Below, piece by piece: positions 7,127-16,149 of a DNA stretch of 53,274 nt. Made by a program: the position numbers and the translations under genes. The notes below the pieces were generated by a model that was not told where the DNA came from, did no database searches, and was given only the letters and a program-made list of their open reading frames with translations. This stretch comes from a bacterium BMS3Bbin03 (GTDB lineage Bacteria > Zhuqueibacterota > JdFR-76 > BMS3Abin05), in the NCBI GenBank assembly GCA_002898015.1, contig BDTM01000051.1, positions 1 to 53,274 on the forward strand, read 5' to 3'. Numbering within the stretch: position 1 is the first letter of the stretch; each line of letters opens with the position of its first letter.

Positions 7127-8614
7127 TTGAAACACATTCCATCTAAAAGAACCATCCCGATTGTCTTAATCGTCTCACTGGCACTGACTTTATTCCTAAC
7201 CTGCGGCAAATCGAATCCATTGGAAAGGGTTAAGACATTGGAAAAAGAAGGAAAATTTACAAAAGCGGAAAAAATCGTTCGGAAAACGCTGGAAAAACAG
7301 GGCTCTTCACTGCCCGATTCAACCCAAAAAGCGTTACTCTGGGAGGCGGACCGGATGCACCGGGTTCGCCTGGACTACAAGTACACCCAAAAAGATATTC
7401 TGGAACAACTCCGGAAACGCATGGCAAATTTTAAAAAAGATGAATTTGCAAAATGGAAAAAGGAAGGCCGTTTCGACACACGCAAAATCGACGGGAAGAC
7501 CTATTATATGGCCGCGAGCGTGAGCAATTTGTTCAAGCGCTACAAAGATTTGCGGGATCGCGAAGTGCCTCCGAAGGAACGCGCCCTTTACGAACAGGCA
7601 TTCTGGAAAAATTACGCCTCAGAGCTCGTTGCCAGCCAGAAAACACCGGACAAGTATGTGCTTCCCCAGGATACCAAAATCACAATGACGCTTACGGTGA
7701 AGCCAAACGCCGTGCCGGCCGGGGAGACGATTCGCTGCTGGCTGCCCTACCCGCGGGCATATCCGTTTCAGACCGATGTTCACTTTCTGAACGCAACTTC
7801 CAGGCCGCTCTGGCTTGACCGGGCCGACAGCCCGATTCGATCCATTTATTTCGAGCAAACGGCTGTTCAGGATTCGCCGACCGTGTTTCAGGTCCAGTAC
7901 ACGTACCGCATGTATTCGGTGGTAATGAATCCGGATCCTGCAAAGGTCCTGCCGTACGACAAAACCAATCTGCAGGTTCAACAGTTTACAAAGGAGCAGC
8001 CGCCGCATGTGGTCTTTACGCCGGAACTGCGAAAATTGGCAAAGGAAATTGTGGGAACGGAAACCAATCCGCTGAAGCAGGCTAAACTTATTTATCTGTG
8101 GATTGCAAAGAATATTCAATACAGTTATGCCGCGGAATATTCCACGATTCCGAACATCAGCATGTTCACGTACAACCATCGATACGGCGATTGCGGTCAG
8201 GAAGCCCTTTTGTTTATCACCCTCGCACGCCTGCTGGGTATCCCGGCACGCTGGCAGTCCGGGTGGTACATCATGCCTCACGGCGAGACGATTCACGATT
8301 GGGCCGAGGCCTATTTTAACCCGTACGGATGGATTCCGGTGGAAGCCTACATGGGGATCTGGATCAATCAGTACACAGCCACTTACACTCCGGAACAAAA
8401 AGAAGCGCTTTTGAATTTTTATTTCGGCAATCTGGATCATTTCCGGTTGATCTTCAACAGCAATCAGGAGCAGAAACTTTTTCCGCCGAAACGCTATTTC
8501 CGCTCGGACAATGTGGATTTCCAGCGCGGAGAAGTGGAATGGAAAGGCGGAAATCTGTATTTTGACCAATGGGATTACGATTTAAAGGCGGAATTTCTTA
8601 ATCCGTCGAAGTGA
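7127..8614 (+). CDS. Transglutaminase-like domain protein, probable lipoprotein
   Basis: A 495-residue protein starting at TTG 7127, chosen because GGAGG lies 8 nt upstream (7114-7118); the alternative TTG at 7100 has no site. A signal sequence ends in a lipobox-like LFLTC (C26). A charged helical region follows, then a transglutaminase/protease core: YGDCGQEALLFITLARLLG (C356), HDWAEAYF (H390) and WIPVEAYMG. The third triad position is normally Asp; here it is Glu (E406). Such domains act as cysteine peptidases or amide hydrolases. It should sit in the periplasm on a membrane. The nitrilase gene follows after 29 bp, probably co-transcribed. Confidence 0.85.
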   Translation: MKHIPSKRTIPIVLIVSLALTLFLTCGKSNPLERVKTLEKEGKFTKAEKIVRKTLEKQGSSLPDSTQKALLWEADRMHRVRLDYKYTQKDILEQLRKRMANFKKDEFAKWKKEGRFDTRKIDGKTYYMAASVSNLFKRYKDLRDREVPPKERALYEQAFWKNYASELVASQKTPDKYVLPQDTKITMTLTVKPNAVPAGETIRCWLPYPRAYPFQTDVHFLNATSRPLWLDRADSPIRSIYFEQTAVQDSPTVFQVQYTYRMYSVVMNPDPAKVLPYDKTNLQVQQFTKEQPPHVVFTPELRKLAKEIVGTETNPLKQAKLIYLWIAKNIQYSYAAEYSTIPNISMFTYNHRYGDCGQEALLFITLARLLGIPARWQSGWYIMPHGETIHDWAEAYFNPYGWIPVEAYMGIWINQYTATYTPEQKEALLNFYFGNLDHFRLIFNSNQEQKLFPPKRYFRSDNVDFQRGEVEWKGGNLYFDQWDYDLKAEFLNPSK

Positions 8615-8643
8615 ATTAATTTTTTAACAGGATTGATTTTGAT

Positions 8644-9435
8644 ATGAAACTTGCCGTGTACCAATTCGAACCCCTATTTGGGGATATTGAAGCCAACGTG
8701 CAAAAAATTGAGCACGCCGTAAATTCCGTCGAATTTGATCTTCTGATTCTTCCGGAACTTTGTACAACGGGCTACCAATTCAATTCGCATGAAGAAGTGG
8801 CCGGCCTCTCCGAAACCATTCCCGGCGGTCTCGCCTCGAAACGCCTCGAAACGCTTGCGGCCCGGAAAAATGGTTTTATCGCAGCGGGAATCGCAGAAAA
8901 AAGCGAAAAGGGATTCTATAATTCTGCCATTTTGGTCGGCCCCGAGGGTTACATCGGGAAATACCGTAAAATTCATTTGTTCGATGAAGAAAAACTCTTC
9001 TTCCTGCCGGGCAATCTCGGATTTCCTGTTTTTGACATCGAACAGGCCAGGATAGGTTTGATGATCTGCTTCGACTGGATTTTCCCGGAGGCGGCGCGGA
9101 CGCTTGCATTAAAAGGAGCGGATATTCTCTGTCAGCCGGCCAATCTTGTACTGTCGTACTGTCAACAGGCGATGGTCACGCGTGCCGTTGAAAATCGTAC
9201 CTTTATTGTTACCGCCAATCGAATCGGCACCGAAGCAAGAGGCGGAAAACCACCCCTGAATTTCACCGGAATGAGTCAGATTATCTCTCCGAAAGGAGAG
9301 AAGGTCCTGGGCTTTTCCGAAACCGAAGAAAAAATAAAAATCGTCGACATCAATCCGGAGGATGCCCACGACAAATGGATCACCCCCCGAAACCAGCTTT
9401 TTAAAGACCGCAGAGGGGAATTTTACGAGCTGTAA
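8644..9435 (+). CDS. Carbon-nitrogen hydrolase (nitrilase superfamily)
   Basis: A 263-residue cytosolic hydrolase of C-N bonds in amides. The full catalytic triad is visible: E38 in LLILPELCTTGY, K109 in YRKIHLF and C142 in LMICFDWIFPE. MVTRAVENR and TANRIGTE are also family-typical. The length fits single-domain omega-amidase or amidohydrolase members of the superfamily. The pairing with a transglutaminase-like gene suggests a role in amide metabolism, but the substrate is unknown. Confidence 0.92.
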   Translation: MKLAVYQFEPLFGDIEANVQKIEHAVNSVEFDLLILPELCTTGYQFNSHEEVAGLSETIPGGLASKRLETLAARKNGFIAAGIAEKSEKGFYNSAILVGPEGYIGKYRKIHLFDEEKLFFLPGNLGFPVFDIEQARIGLMICFDWIFPEAARTLALKGADILCQPANLVLSYCQQAMVTRAVENRTFIVTANRIGTEARGGKPPLNFTGMSQIISPKGEKVLGFSETEEKIKIVDINPEDAHDKWITPRNQLFKDRRGEFYEL

Positions 9436-9578
9436 TTACGCTTTTGGCTCATCGTGAAAATGCGTGCATTTTGATTCATTCAATCATTTTTTAAAAGTGA
9501 TTTAAATGGAGATAGAATCATATTTTCATTGCCACGAATGCACGAATTAAAGATTTCAATAAACAGATTTTGCTGCAT

Positions 9579-10991
9579 TCACACTTGATAGATTTTCCTG
9601 GAATTCAGCTCGTCCTCAATTAATTTTCGTTTCTCCTGAAAACCCTCGCGTCCCATAAAGGCATAGGTGGCTAATTTCCCTTCTTCCACACCGGGTTGGT
9701 TAAACGGATCAATTTCAAACAGTCTTCCGGTGTAGGCTGTGGCGATTTCCAAAATCATAAAAATCTGACCCAGTGTGAATTCACTCACAACCGGAAATTT
9801 GAACGTCACGTTGGGGCGTTCATGGCGCGTCATCGCCAGTTCTGTAGCTTTCTTTTCAGCGGAAATCAGTCTGTTCATGCTTTTCCCCGCCAGGTAATCG
9901 GTGGTCGGATCCGGTTTTTCAAACGGCGGAATTGGCACGGTTTCGGAAAAGGACTCGACTTCTAAAAACGCAAAAAGCTTATCGAAGGGACCCTCGACAT
10001 ATAATTGCACCTGTGAATGCTGATCGGTCACACCGAGCGCTTTAATGGGGGTCGGGCCTACATGAACGACCTCTTTTTTAAGATTCACTCTTTTGCCCAG
10101 ACTTTCCGCCCACAATTGCCGGAACCAATCGGCGGTCCGGTAAAGACGGTCGGAATACGGCAGCATCACCACAGAGCGCTTGCCTTTCCGGTAGAGCAAA
10201 TAATTGATTGCGCCAAACAGATAGGCCGGATTCTGCAGGAGGTCTTCGGTGCCGCATTTTGAAACCGCAAATCCGGCTCCCGAAAGCAGCTCATCCCCAC
10301 TGAGTCCTGAGAGCATGGCCGGAAATAATCCGACCGGCGTTAAAACGGAAAATCTCCCCCCAACACCGGGTGTAATCGAAAAGGATTGGATGTGTTCATC
10401 CGCCGCCAGTTTTCGCAAAAATCCTTTCACCGGATCTGTAATAAAAACCAGGTGATCCCTGTATTTATTTTTCAAGGCAGCCTGCAGCCTGCTCATAAAA
10501 ATCATAAAGGTAGAAATCGTCTCAGCCGTGCCCCCCGACTTGGTCACCACACTGAAAAGCGTTTTGGCCGGATCAATCACATCCAGCAGACCGGCAATTC
10601 GGTCGGGATCGATATTATCCAGGAAGAACATTCTGGGTGCATGACGGCGTTTTTCCGGCGGCAGAAGATTGTAAAACGGATGGTGCAGCGCCGCCTGAAC
10701 CGCGATGGGCCCGAGTGCCGAGCCGCCGATTCCGATGTGCACGTAATTCTCGAATCTTCCGCGATTGGCTTCCACATAGTGCTTAATTTCATCCACGACT
10801 TCTTTTTCATACGGCAAGTTCATGAACGGCAGTTCCTTGCGCTCCCGCAGCCGATAAAAATCAAAGTGAATGTCACGGGTCCGATCCTGCAAAGCCTCGA
10901 GGTCCTGCCGGGCCAGGCCGTGGGTTTCTCCGATATTTTCCGACATCACATTGGAATAATCCAGCCGAATTTCTAATTTTTGTTTATCCAT
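9579..10991 (-). CDS. pgi: Glucose-6-phosphate isomerase
   Basis: A 470-residue enzyme interconverting glucose 6-phosphate and fructose 6-phosphate in glycolysis and gluconeogenesis. Signatures: HIGIGGSALGP, VVTKSGGTAET, the family pattern TPGVGGRFSVLTPVGLFPA, RQLWAESLGK, VTDQHSQVQLYVEG and DPFNQPGVEEGK, which carries the catalytic lysine near the C-terminus. The length matches the short bacterial form (about 450) rather than the 550-residue E. coli form. ATG 10991 has a GGAGG upstream. It stands alone between the nitrilase (convergent, with no clear terminator in the 143-bp gap) and the clpC terminator. Confidence 0.97.
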   Translation of the reverse strand: MDKQKLEIRLDYSNVMSENIGETHGLARQDLEALQDRTRDIHFDFYRLRERKELPFMNLPYEKEVVDEIKHYVEANRGRFENYVHIGIGGSALGPIAVQAALHHPFYNLLPPEKRRHAPRMFFLDNIDPDRIAGLLDVIDPAKTLFSVVTKSGGTAETISTFMIFMSRLQAALKNKYRDHLVFITDPVKGFLRKLAADEHIQSFSITPGVGGRFSVLTPVGLFPAMLSGLSGDELLSGAGFAVSKCGTEDLLQNPAYLFGAINYLLYRKGKRSVVMLPYSDRLYRTADWFRQLWAESLGKRVNLKKEVVHVGPTPIKALGVTDQHSQVQLYVEGPFDKLFAFLEVESFSETVPIPPFEKPDPTTDYLAGKSMNRLISAEKKATELAMTRHERPNVTFKFPVVSEFTLGQIFMILEIATAYTGRLFEIDPFNQPGVEEGKLATYAFMGREGFQEKRKLIEDELNSRKIYQV

Positions 10992-11065
10992 TTTGAACGA
11001 AACGCCTCCGTTATTTTGAATATGAATGACCGGTCACAACGTCAATATGATCGAATAAACCCTTA

Positions 11066-11100
11066 AAAAAAATCCCGGAAATAAATATTTTCGGGATTTT
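11066..11100 (-). terminator. Rho-independent terminator of clpC
   Basis: AAAATCCCG (11069-11077) pairs with CGGGATTTT (11092-11100). On the minus strand the stem is followed by a run of T (complement of 11065-11072), 30 bp past the clpC stop. Confidence 0.7.
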
Positions 11101-11131
11101 AGACTGAAAACAGCGTTTGACGGTGGTTAAA

Positions 11132-13603
11132 TTAAACCTGTTCCGCCTGATCTGCTTTTTTATTGGCATTAATATATTTTCTTCCGATTTCGATAAATTC
11201 CAGATGGTCGCCTTTTTTGCGCACCTGAATCTGGCTGCCGTCCTGGAATTTTCCCTTCAGCAATTCCTCTGCCAAGGAATCTTCCAGATATTTCTGAATG
11301 ATCCGCTTCAAAGGCCTGGCGCCGTTGACCGAATCAAACCCTTTGTCCACCAGAAATTCACGTGCACCATCTGTTAATGTAATATCAATTTCGCGGTCAT
11401 CCAATCTGGAGAACACGTCATCCAAGACGATGTCCACAATTTTCATCATATCGAGCTTTGTCAATTGTCTGAAAACCACAATTTCATCCAGCCGATTAAT
11501 GAATTCAGGATTGAATAGTTTCCGGGTCTCATCCATAATTTTGGACCGCATATTTTCGTAATCCGTGTTTTCATCGTGGTGGCTAAATCCGATTGTCGCG
11601 CCTTTTTGTGTACTCCGGACCCCCAGATTGGAAGTCATGATCAGAATCGTGTTTCTGAAATCCACCCTCCGGCCCAGACCATCGGTGAGGTGCCCTTCAT
11701 CCAGAATCTGCAGTAAGATATTGAACACATCCGGATGTGCCTTTTCGATTTCATCAAAAAGAACAACCGAGTACGGATGCCGGCGAACTCTTTCTGTGAG
11801 CTGCCCGCCCTCTTCATAGCCGACATATCCTGGAGGCGCGCCGGTCAATCGAGACACAGAGAATTTTTCCATAAACTCGGACATATCGATCCGAACCAGT
11901 GCTTCCTCGTCTTCAAAAAGATATTCGGCAAGCACTTTGGCCAGATATGTTTTTCCGACGCCCGTCGGGCCGAGAAACATAAACGAACCAATTGGGCGGT
12001 CAGGATCTTTCAAGCCTGCACGTGTGCGTTGAATCGCTCTGGCCAAAATCTTAATCACTTTATCCTGTCCGATAAGATGCTTTTGCAGTTCCTTTTCCAT
12101 TTCGAGCAAGCGCTGGGATTCCGTTTTGGCCACGCGCGCCACCGGAATGTTCGTCATCATCGAAACCACTTCGGAAATGTCCTTTTCCTGAACCACCGCA
12201 ATAATTTCATCTTCGGCTTCCTGCCATTTCCGCTTTGCCGATTCCAGATTCATGTTCAGCCGTTTTTCTTGATCGCGCAGTTCGGCCGCCTTCTCAAATT
12301 CCTGGGCGCTGATGACCCGTTCCTTCTCTTTTCGGACCTGTTTGATTTTTTCCTCTATATCAATAATTTCTTTCGGCACGTGAATATTGGCCAGATGCAC
12401 CATCGAACCGGCTTCATCCATCACATCGATGGCTTTGTCCGGAAGGAAACGGTCGGTGATGTAACGCTCGGACATTTTCACGGACTGACGCAAAGCCTCG
12501 TCTGTGAATTTAACCCGGTGGTGCTTTTCATAGCGTTCCCTTAAGCCCATCAGGATTTGAATGGTCTCTTCCACAGAGGGGGGATCCACCATGATCTTCT
12601 GGAAACGGCGTTCCAGCGCCCCGTCTTTCTCGATGTACTGGCGGTATTCATCGAGCGTTGTGGCGCCAATGCACTGGAGTTCCCCTCTTGCCAGAGCCGG
12701 TTTAAACATGTTGGACGCATCCAGCGAGCCGGAAGCGCCGCCGGCGCCGACAATCGTGTGGAGTTCATCGATGAAAAGAATCACGTCACGCGATTTGGCC
12801 AATTCATTCAAAACCGCCTTGATGCGCTCTTCAAATTGGCCTCTATATTTTGTGCCCGCCACGATGGCGCCCAAATCGAGTGTAACCACCCGCTTGTTGT
12901 GGAGTACGCGGGGCACCTTTCGTTCGATAATTCGTAATGCCAGTCCCTCGGCGATGGCGGTTTTTCCGACGCCCGGTTCACCGATCAGGACAGGATTGTT
13001 CTTTTTTCGGCGGCTCAATATCTGTGCCACCCGTTGAATTTCATTTGTACGGCCGATAATGGGATCCAATTCTCCTTTTCGGGCCAGTTCCGTCAAATCC
13101 CGGCCAAAATGGTCGAGTGCGGGTGTTTTCGATTTTTTATAACCTTCCTCCCGCATCGTCGGCGTCCCTTTAATAATATTATCCAGCTCCTCCCGAATCG
13201 CCTCATAATTGACGCCAAAGCTCATTAATATCTGCGCCGCCACGCCGTCCCGTTCCTTTGAAAGCGCCAGAAGCAGATGCTCCGTTCCGATAATATCGGA
13301 TTTGTACCGTTCCGCTTCCACATAAGACATTTTGAGCACTTTTTCAGCGCGCTTGGTAAACGGAATATTGCCTATGGTCACAGTTTCCCCGGAGGACTTA
13401 ACCGTTTCTTCAATCGCTTTTCTGAGTTCTTCCAGATCTATGCCCAAATTTTTCAGAATTTCGGCGGCAATCCCTTCTCCTTCACGCAGCAGCCCCAACA
13501 GGAGATGTTCGGTTCCGATGTAATCATGTCCAAGGCGTACGGCTTCTTCCCTGGAAAACTGAATCACCATCTGCACACGACTTGAAAAATTATTTCGCAT
13601 CAT
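11132..13603 (-). CDS. clpC: ATP-dependent protease ATPase subunit ClpC
   Basis: An 823-residue Hsp100 unfoldase that feeds proteins to ClpP. Order: a double Clp-N repeat (residues 4-145), the first AAA+ module with Walker A GEPGVGKT (208-215) and LFIDELH, the middle domain with a UVR-type helix [16 protein letters not shown] (435-450) that marks ClpC rather than ClpA or ClpB, the second AAA+ module with GPTGVGKT (545-552), and an IGF loop ([11 protein letters not shown]) of the kind that docks on ClpP. In the Bacillus paradigm ClpC uses McsB-phosphorylated arginine as a degradation tag, and mcsA and mcsB lie directly upstream here. clpP is not in the window. Confidence 0.96.
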   Translation of the reverse strand: MMRNNFSSRVQMVIQFSREEAVRLGHDYIGTEHLLLGLLREGEGIAAEILKNLGIDLEELRKAIEETVKSSGETVTIGNIPFTKRAEKVLKMSYVEAERYKSDIIGTEHLLLALSKERDGVAAQILMSFGVNYEAIREELDNIIKGTPTMREEGYKKSKTPALDHFGRDLTELARKGELDPIIGRTNEIQRVAQILSRRKKNNPVLIGEPGVGKTAIAEGLALRIIERKVPRVLHNKRVVTLDLGAIVAGTKYRGQFEERIKAVLNELAKSRDVILFIDELHTIVGAGGASGSLDASNMFKPALARGELQCIGATTLDEYRQYIEKDGALERRFQKIMVDPPSVEETIQILMGLRERYEKHHRVKFTDEALRQSVKMSERYITDRFLPDKAIDVMDEAGSMVHLANIHVPKEIIDIEEKIKQVRKEKERVISAQEFEKAAELRDQEKRLNMNLESAKRKWQEAEDEIIAVVQEKDISEVVSMMTNIPVARVAKTESQRLLEMEKELQKHLIGQDKVIKILARAIQRTRAGLKDPDRPIGSFMFLGPTGVGKTYLAKVLAEYLFEDEEALVRIDMSEFMEKFSVSRLTGAPPGYVGYEEGGQLTERVRRHPYSVVLFDEIEKAHPDVFNILLQILDEGHLTDGLGRRVDFRNTILIMTSNLGVRSTQKGATIGFSHHDENTDYENMRSKIMDETRKLFNPEFINRLDEIVVFRQLTKLDMMKIVDIVLDDVFSRLDDREIDITLTDGAREFLVDKGFDSVNGARPLKRIIQKYLEDSLAEELLKGKFQDGSQIQVRKKGDHLEFIEIGRKYINANKKADQAEQV

Positions 13604-13681
13604 TTAACCATCTCCAAATCTTTCGCCAGCAAAATTCCCATCATTTTACATCCTTTATATTTTTCATTCCATTGCTTTTAT

Positions 13682-14737
13682 TTAAAAATTCAATCTGGAA
13701 CGGATAAATTCCATTCGGAATATATCCCGTTCCAGCGGTTTCATACCGCGGCCGGCTATTTTTTGAATATGCTCCGGCTGAGTTTGAACGAGCAAATCAT
13801 TTAACGTTTGATGATCGATTTTCGGCAGCAATCCGGTTAAAATTCCTAACTTCAATGTCGAAAAATGTTCAATAAATTCGTAGGAGCTCATGATCTTCGC
13901 CCGTTCCAAAATGCCGATAGAACGAAACACCCGGTTTTCAAGATGAATCCGATCTTCTTCTAATAACTCCTGACGGGCCGCCCGCTCCTGTTCGATGATT
14001 TCCACCGCCGTCTCTTCAATATCCTCTAAAATCCGCCACTCCGTCCAGCCCAGTGTGAATTGATTGGAAATCTGGTAGAGGTGGCCGACCACATCCGACC
14101 CTTCTCCATAAAATCCCCGTACAGACAGACCCGAAGGCGGCTTGTTTCTTAAAACGGAATCCAGCCGTTCCATCATCGCAAGCGCCGGCAAGTGCACAAA
14201 GAATGAGACCCGCAAGCCGGTTCCCGTATTTGTGGGACACGCCGTTAAAAAGCCCAATTCCTCTGAAAACGCATACTCCAAAACACTTCCGAGTTGCCGG
14301 TCGATTTGTTCGGCACGATCCCAGAGCTCTTCAAGCCGAAACCCGGATTCGAGCGCCTGAATCCGCAAATGGTCTTCTTCATTCACCATCAGGCTCAGGC
14401 GGTCTGTTTCATCCAGCACCAAACCCGTCGGAATCTTTTTCATCACAAATTCCGGACTGATCACATGCCGCTCAGCCAAAATCTGGTGTTCCGTATTCGA
14501 CAAATCCCCCATGTCCAAGAACAGGGCATTTTCAAGAAAATCGACGCTGGAATAAGCCGTTTCCACCTGCCGAAATATCTGCTGCAAAACAGTATTCGCG
14601 GCCCTATTTGGGAAGGGCGTATCCCTCAAATTCCGTGCTAATCGGACACGACAAGAAAGAACAACGTCAGAATCAGGTGCTTTGCAATTTAACCAGGGAG
14701 GTGATTTAAAAACAAGATTGTCAAAATCCAGCGCCAT
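13682..14737 (-). CDS. mcsB: Protein-arginine kinase McsB (ATP:guanido phosphotransferase)
   Basis: A 351-residue kinase that phosphorylates arginine side chains to mark proteins for ClpC-ClpP. Family motifs are intact: SCRVRLARNL (nucleotide phosphate binding), VNEEDHLRIQ with acidic E120/E121 and CPTNTGTGLR with C167, the same number as the active-site cysteine in Bacillus subtilis McsB. The C-terminal phosphoarginine-binding pocket motif RDxxRA is largely kept as RDIFRM (R337, D338, R341). The 78-bp spacing to clpC suggests co-expression. A 161-bp gap with a possible promoter separates it from mcsA. Confidence 0.95.
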   Translation of the reverse strand: MALDFDNLVFKSPPWLNCKAPDSDVVLSCRVRLARNLRDTPFPNRAANTVLQQIFRQVETAYSSVDFLENALFLDMGDLSNTEHQILAERHVISPEFVMKKIPTGLVLDETDRLSLMVNEEDHLRIQALESGFRLEELWDRAEQIDRQLGSVLEYAFSEELGFLTACPTNTGTGLRVSFFVHLPALAMMERLDSVLRNKPPSGLSVRGFYGEGSDVVGHLYQISNQFTLGWTEWRILEDIEETAVEIIEQERAARQELLEEDRIHLENRVFRSIGILERAKIMSSYEFIEHFSTLKLGILTGLLPKIDHQTLNDLLVQTQPEHIQKIAGRGMKPLERDIFRMEFIRSRLNF

Positions 14738-14765
14738 TGGAAAATGCCTCTTTCATTTCATTTTA

Positions 14766-14794
14766 AATTTACACGAAAAATAACCCATTTGCAA
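14766..14794 (-). promoter_or_regulatory. Possible internal promoter for mcsB-clpC
   Basis: On the minus strand TTGCAA (14789-14794), 17 nt and TAAATT (14766-14771), inside the unusually long 161-bp mcsA-mcsB gap and about 30 nt before the mcsB ATG. No CIRCE or CtsR heptad repeat was seen nearby. Confidence 0.4.
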
Positions 14795-14898
14795 ATAAAA
14801 AATAGGTTAATTTCGCCCGCGCCGGATATAAAACACCCTTAACCCTTATCGGCCAAAAATCCCAAAAATGTGAATTGAAGTGAGAATACGGCCGGCGG

Positions 14899-15402
14899 TC
14901 AGTTTTTGGAAACTTTCCCCTGCAATTCGCGAATTTGATCGCGCAGCCGGGCTGCCTTTTCAAATTCTTCGTTTGCAATCGATTTTTTGAGGGCTTCTTT
15001 TAATTTGGAAAGGTTTTGAATGATGGGCTTCCGCTGGCTGACGGGGCGGCTGCCAATGTGGCGGGCGTTTCCATGGATCTGCTTAAGCACTTTTACAATT
15101 TGATCATGAAAAACGTCGTAGCATTTGTCACAACCGAGTAATCCCGTGCGTTTGAATTCATCCCAGGTCGCTCCGCAGGACGGACATTTCATTATAGAGG
15201 GGTGGCGTTCTGTAATAGCCAAGTCTTTTTCCGAGACATCCAGCATAAGATTATTGAACAATTTGGGCAGTTGTTTCATGGCGTTATCAAACCCCATCGA
15301 GAGGGCGCATTCCTCGCATAAATAGATTTCTTTCTGCTTCCCACTGATAATCTGGGCAATTTTTACGGTGGCTTGTTTTTTAAGACATTTCTGGCAAAGC
15401 AT
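14899..15402 (-). CDS. mcsA: McsA, zinc-finger UVR-motif activator of McsB
   Basis: A 167-residue adaptor. Two zinc-binding CxxC pairs occur at the N-terminus (MLCQKC and YLCEEC), a second pair set is KCPSC and GCDKC, and a C-terminal UVR motif (KLKEALKKSIANEEFEKAAR) is similar to that in UvrB and ClpC. McsA binds and activates McsB in Firmicutes. The start ATG is only 5 bp from the end of lolD, so it is probably translated from the lolCD transcript. Confidence 0.93.
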   Translation of the reverse strand: MLCQKCLKKQATVKIAQIISGKQKEIYLCEECALSMGFDNAMKQLPKLFNNLMLDVSEKDLAITERHPSIMKCPSCGATWDEFKRTGLLGCDKCYDVFHDQIVKVLKQIHGNARHIGSRPVSQRKPIIQNLSKLKEALKKSIANEEFEKAARLRDQIRELQGKVSKN

Positions 15403-15407
15403 TTTTA

Positions 15408-16112
15408 CTAATCTTTCCGGTTTTGAGAAATTTCCTGTTTAACCCGCCCGTCAAACAGTTCAATGATCCGGTCCGCCATTTGAGCCAGCTCATGATTGTG
15501 TGTAATGATGACAATGGTCTGCTTTTTCCGGCGATTCAAATTAAAAAGCAGGTCGTGCAGCGCCCGGCTTGCTTCCAAATCCAGATTTCCCGACGGCTCA
15601 TCAGCCAGAAGAATCATCGGGCTGTTCATAAGCGCCCTGGCCACCGCCACGCGCTGCTGCTCACCGCCGGAGAGCTCATTGGGCTTGTGTTCCAGGCGCT
15701 CGGCAAGATCGACTTCTTCCAAAAGCCGTTCGGCTTTCTTGAAAATTTCATCCCGGTGAGCATTTCCTCCGATAAGCCCCGGCATGGCCACATTTTCAAG
15801 CGCTGTAAATTCCGGCAGAAGATAGTGAAATTGAAACACAAATCCCACGGTCTGATTTCGGAATTTTGCCAGATCCACGTCATCCAGGTCAAACACGGCT
15901 GTTGAATTAATCGTGACTTCACCGCTCGTGGGACGGTCCAGGGCGCCTAAAATATGCAGAAGCGTGCTCTTTCCGACCCCCGAAGGCCCGACAATGGCAA
16001 GGGTCTCTCCGTGCCGGAGGCTTAAATCAATTCCCTTAAGCACGTGAATCTCCGCTACACCCATTTTATACTTTTTATGAATCGATTTTGCCCGCAGAAT
16101 TACTTTATTCAA
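15408..16112 (-). CDS. lolD: ABC transporter ATPase, LolD-like lipoprotein release
   Basis: A 234-residue ATPase with Walker A GPSGVGKST, Q-loop VFQFHYLLPE, signature LSGGEQQRVAVARAL, Walker B ILLADEPSGNLD and the H-loop histidine in IITHNHE. It belongs to the LolD/MacB subfamily that energises extraction of lipoproteins from the inner membrane. The start codon is TTG at 16112, with AAGGA about 9 nt upstream; no better ATG precedes the Walker region. It follows its permease by 37 bp and precedes mcsA by 5 bp. Confidence 0.92.
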   Translation of the reverse strand: MNKVILRAKSIHKKYKMGVAEIHVLKGIDLSLRHGETLAIVGPSGVGKSTLLHILGALDRPTSGEVTINSTAVFDLDDVDLAKFRNQTVGFVFQFHYLLPEFTALENVAMPGLIGGNAHRDEIFKKAERLLEEVDLAERLEHKPNELSGGEQQRVAVARALMNSPMILLADEPSGNLDLEASRALHDLLFNLNRRKKQTIVIITHNHELAQMADRIIELFDGRVKQEISQNRKD

Positions 16113-16149
16113 AATTTAAGTCCTTAAGTTAATTTCCGGATAAACACAA

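Noticed and set aside
11027..11036. TGACCGGTCA palindrome upstream of pgi as an operator
   Set aside because: Only 10 nt, and the associated TTGACG-17-TATTCA promoter is weak; not strong enough to report as a site.
13604..14898. CtsR or CIRCE operator near mcsB/clpC
   Set aside because: No matching heptad or CIRCE inverted repeat was found in the intergenic gaps.
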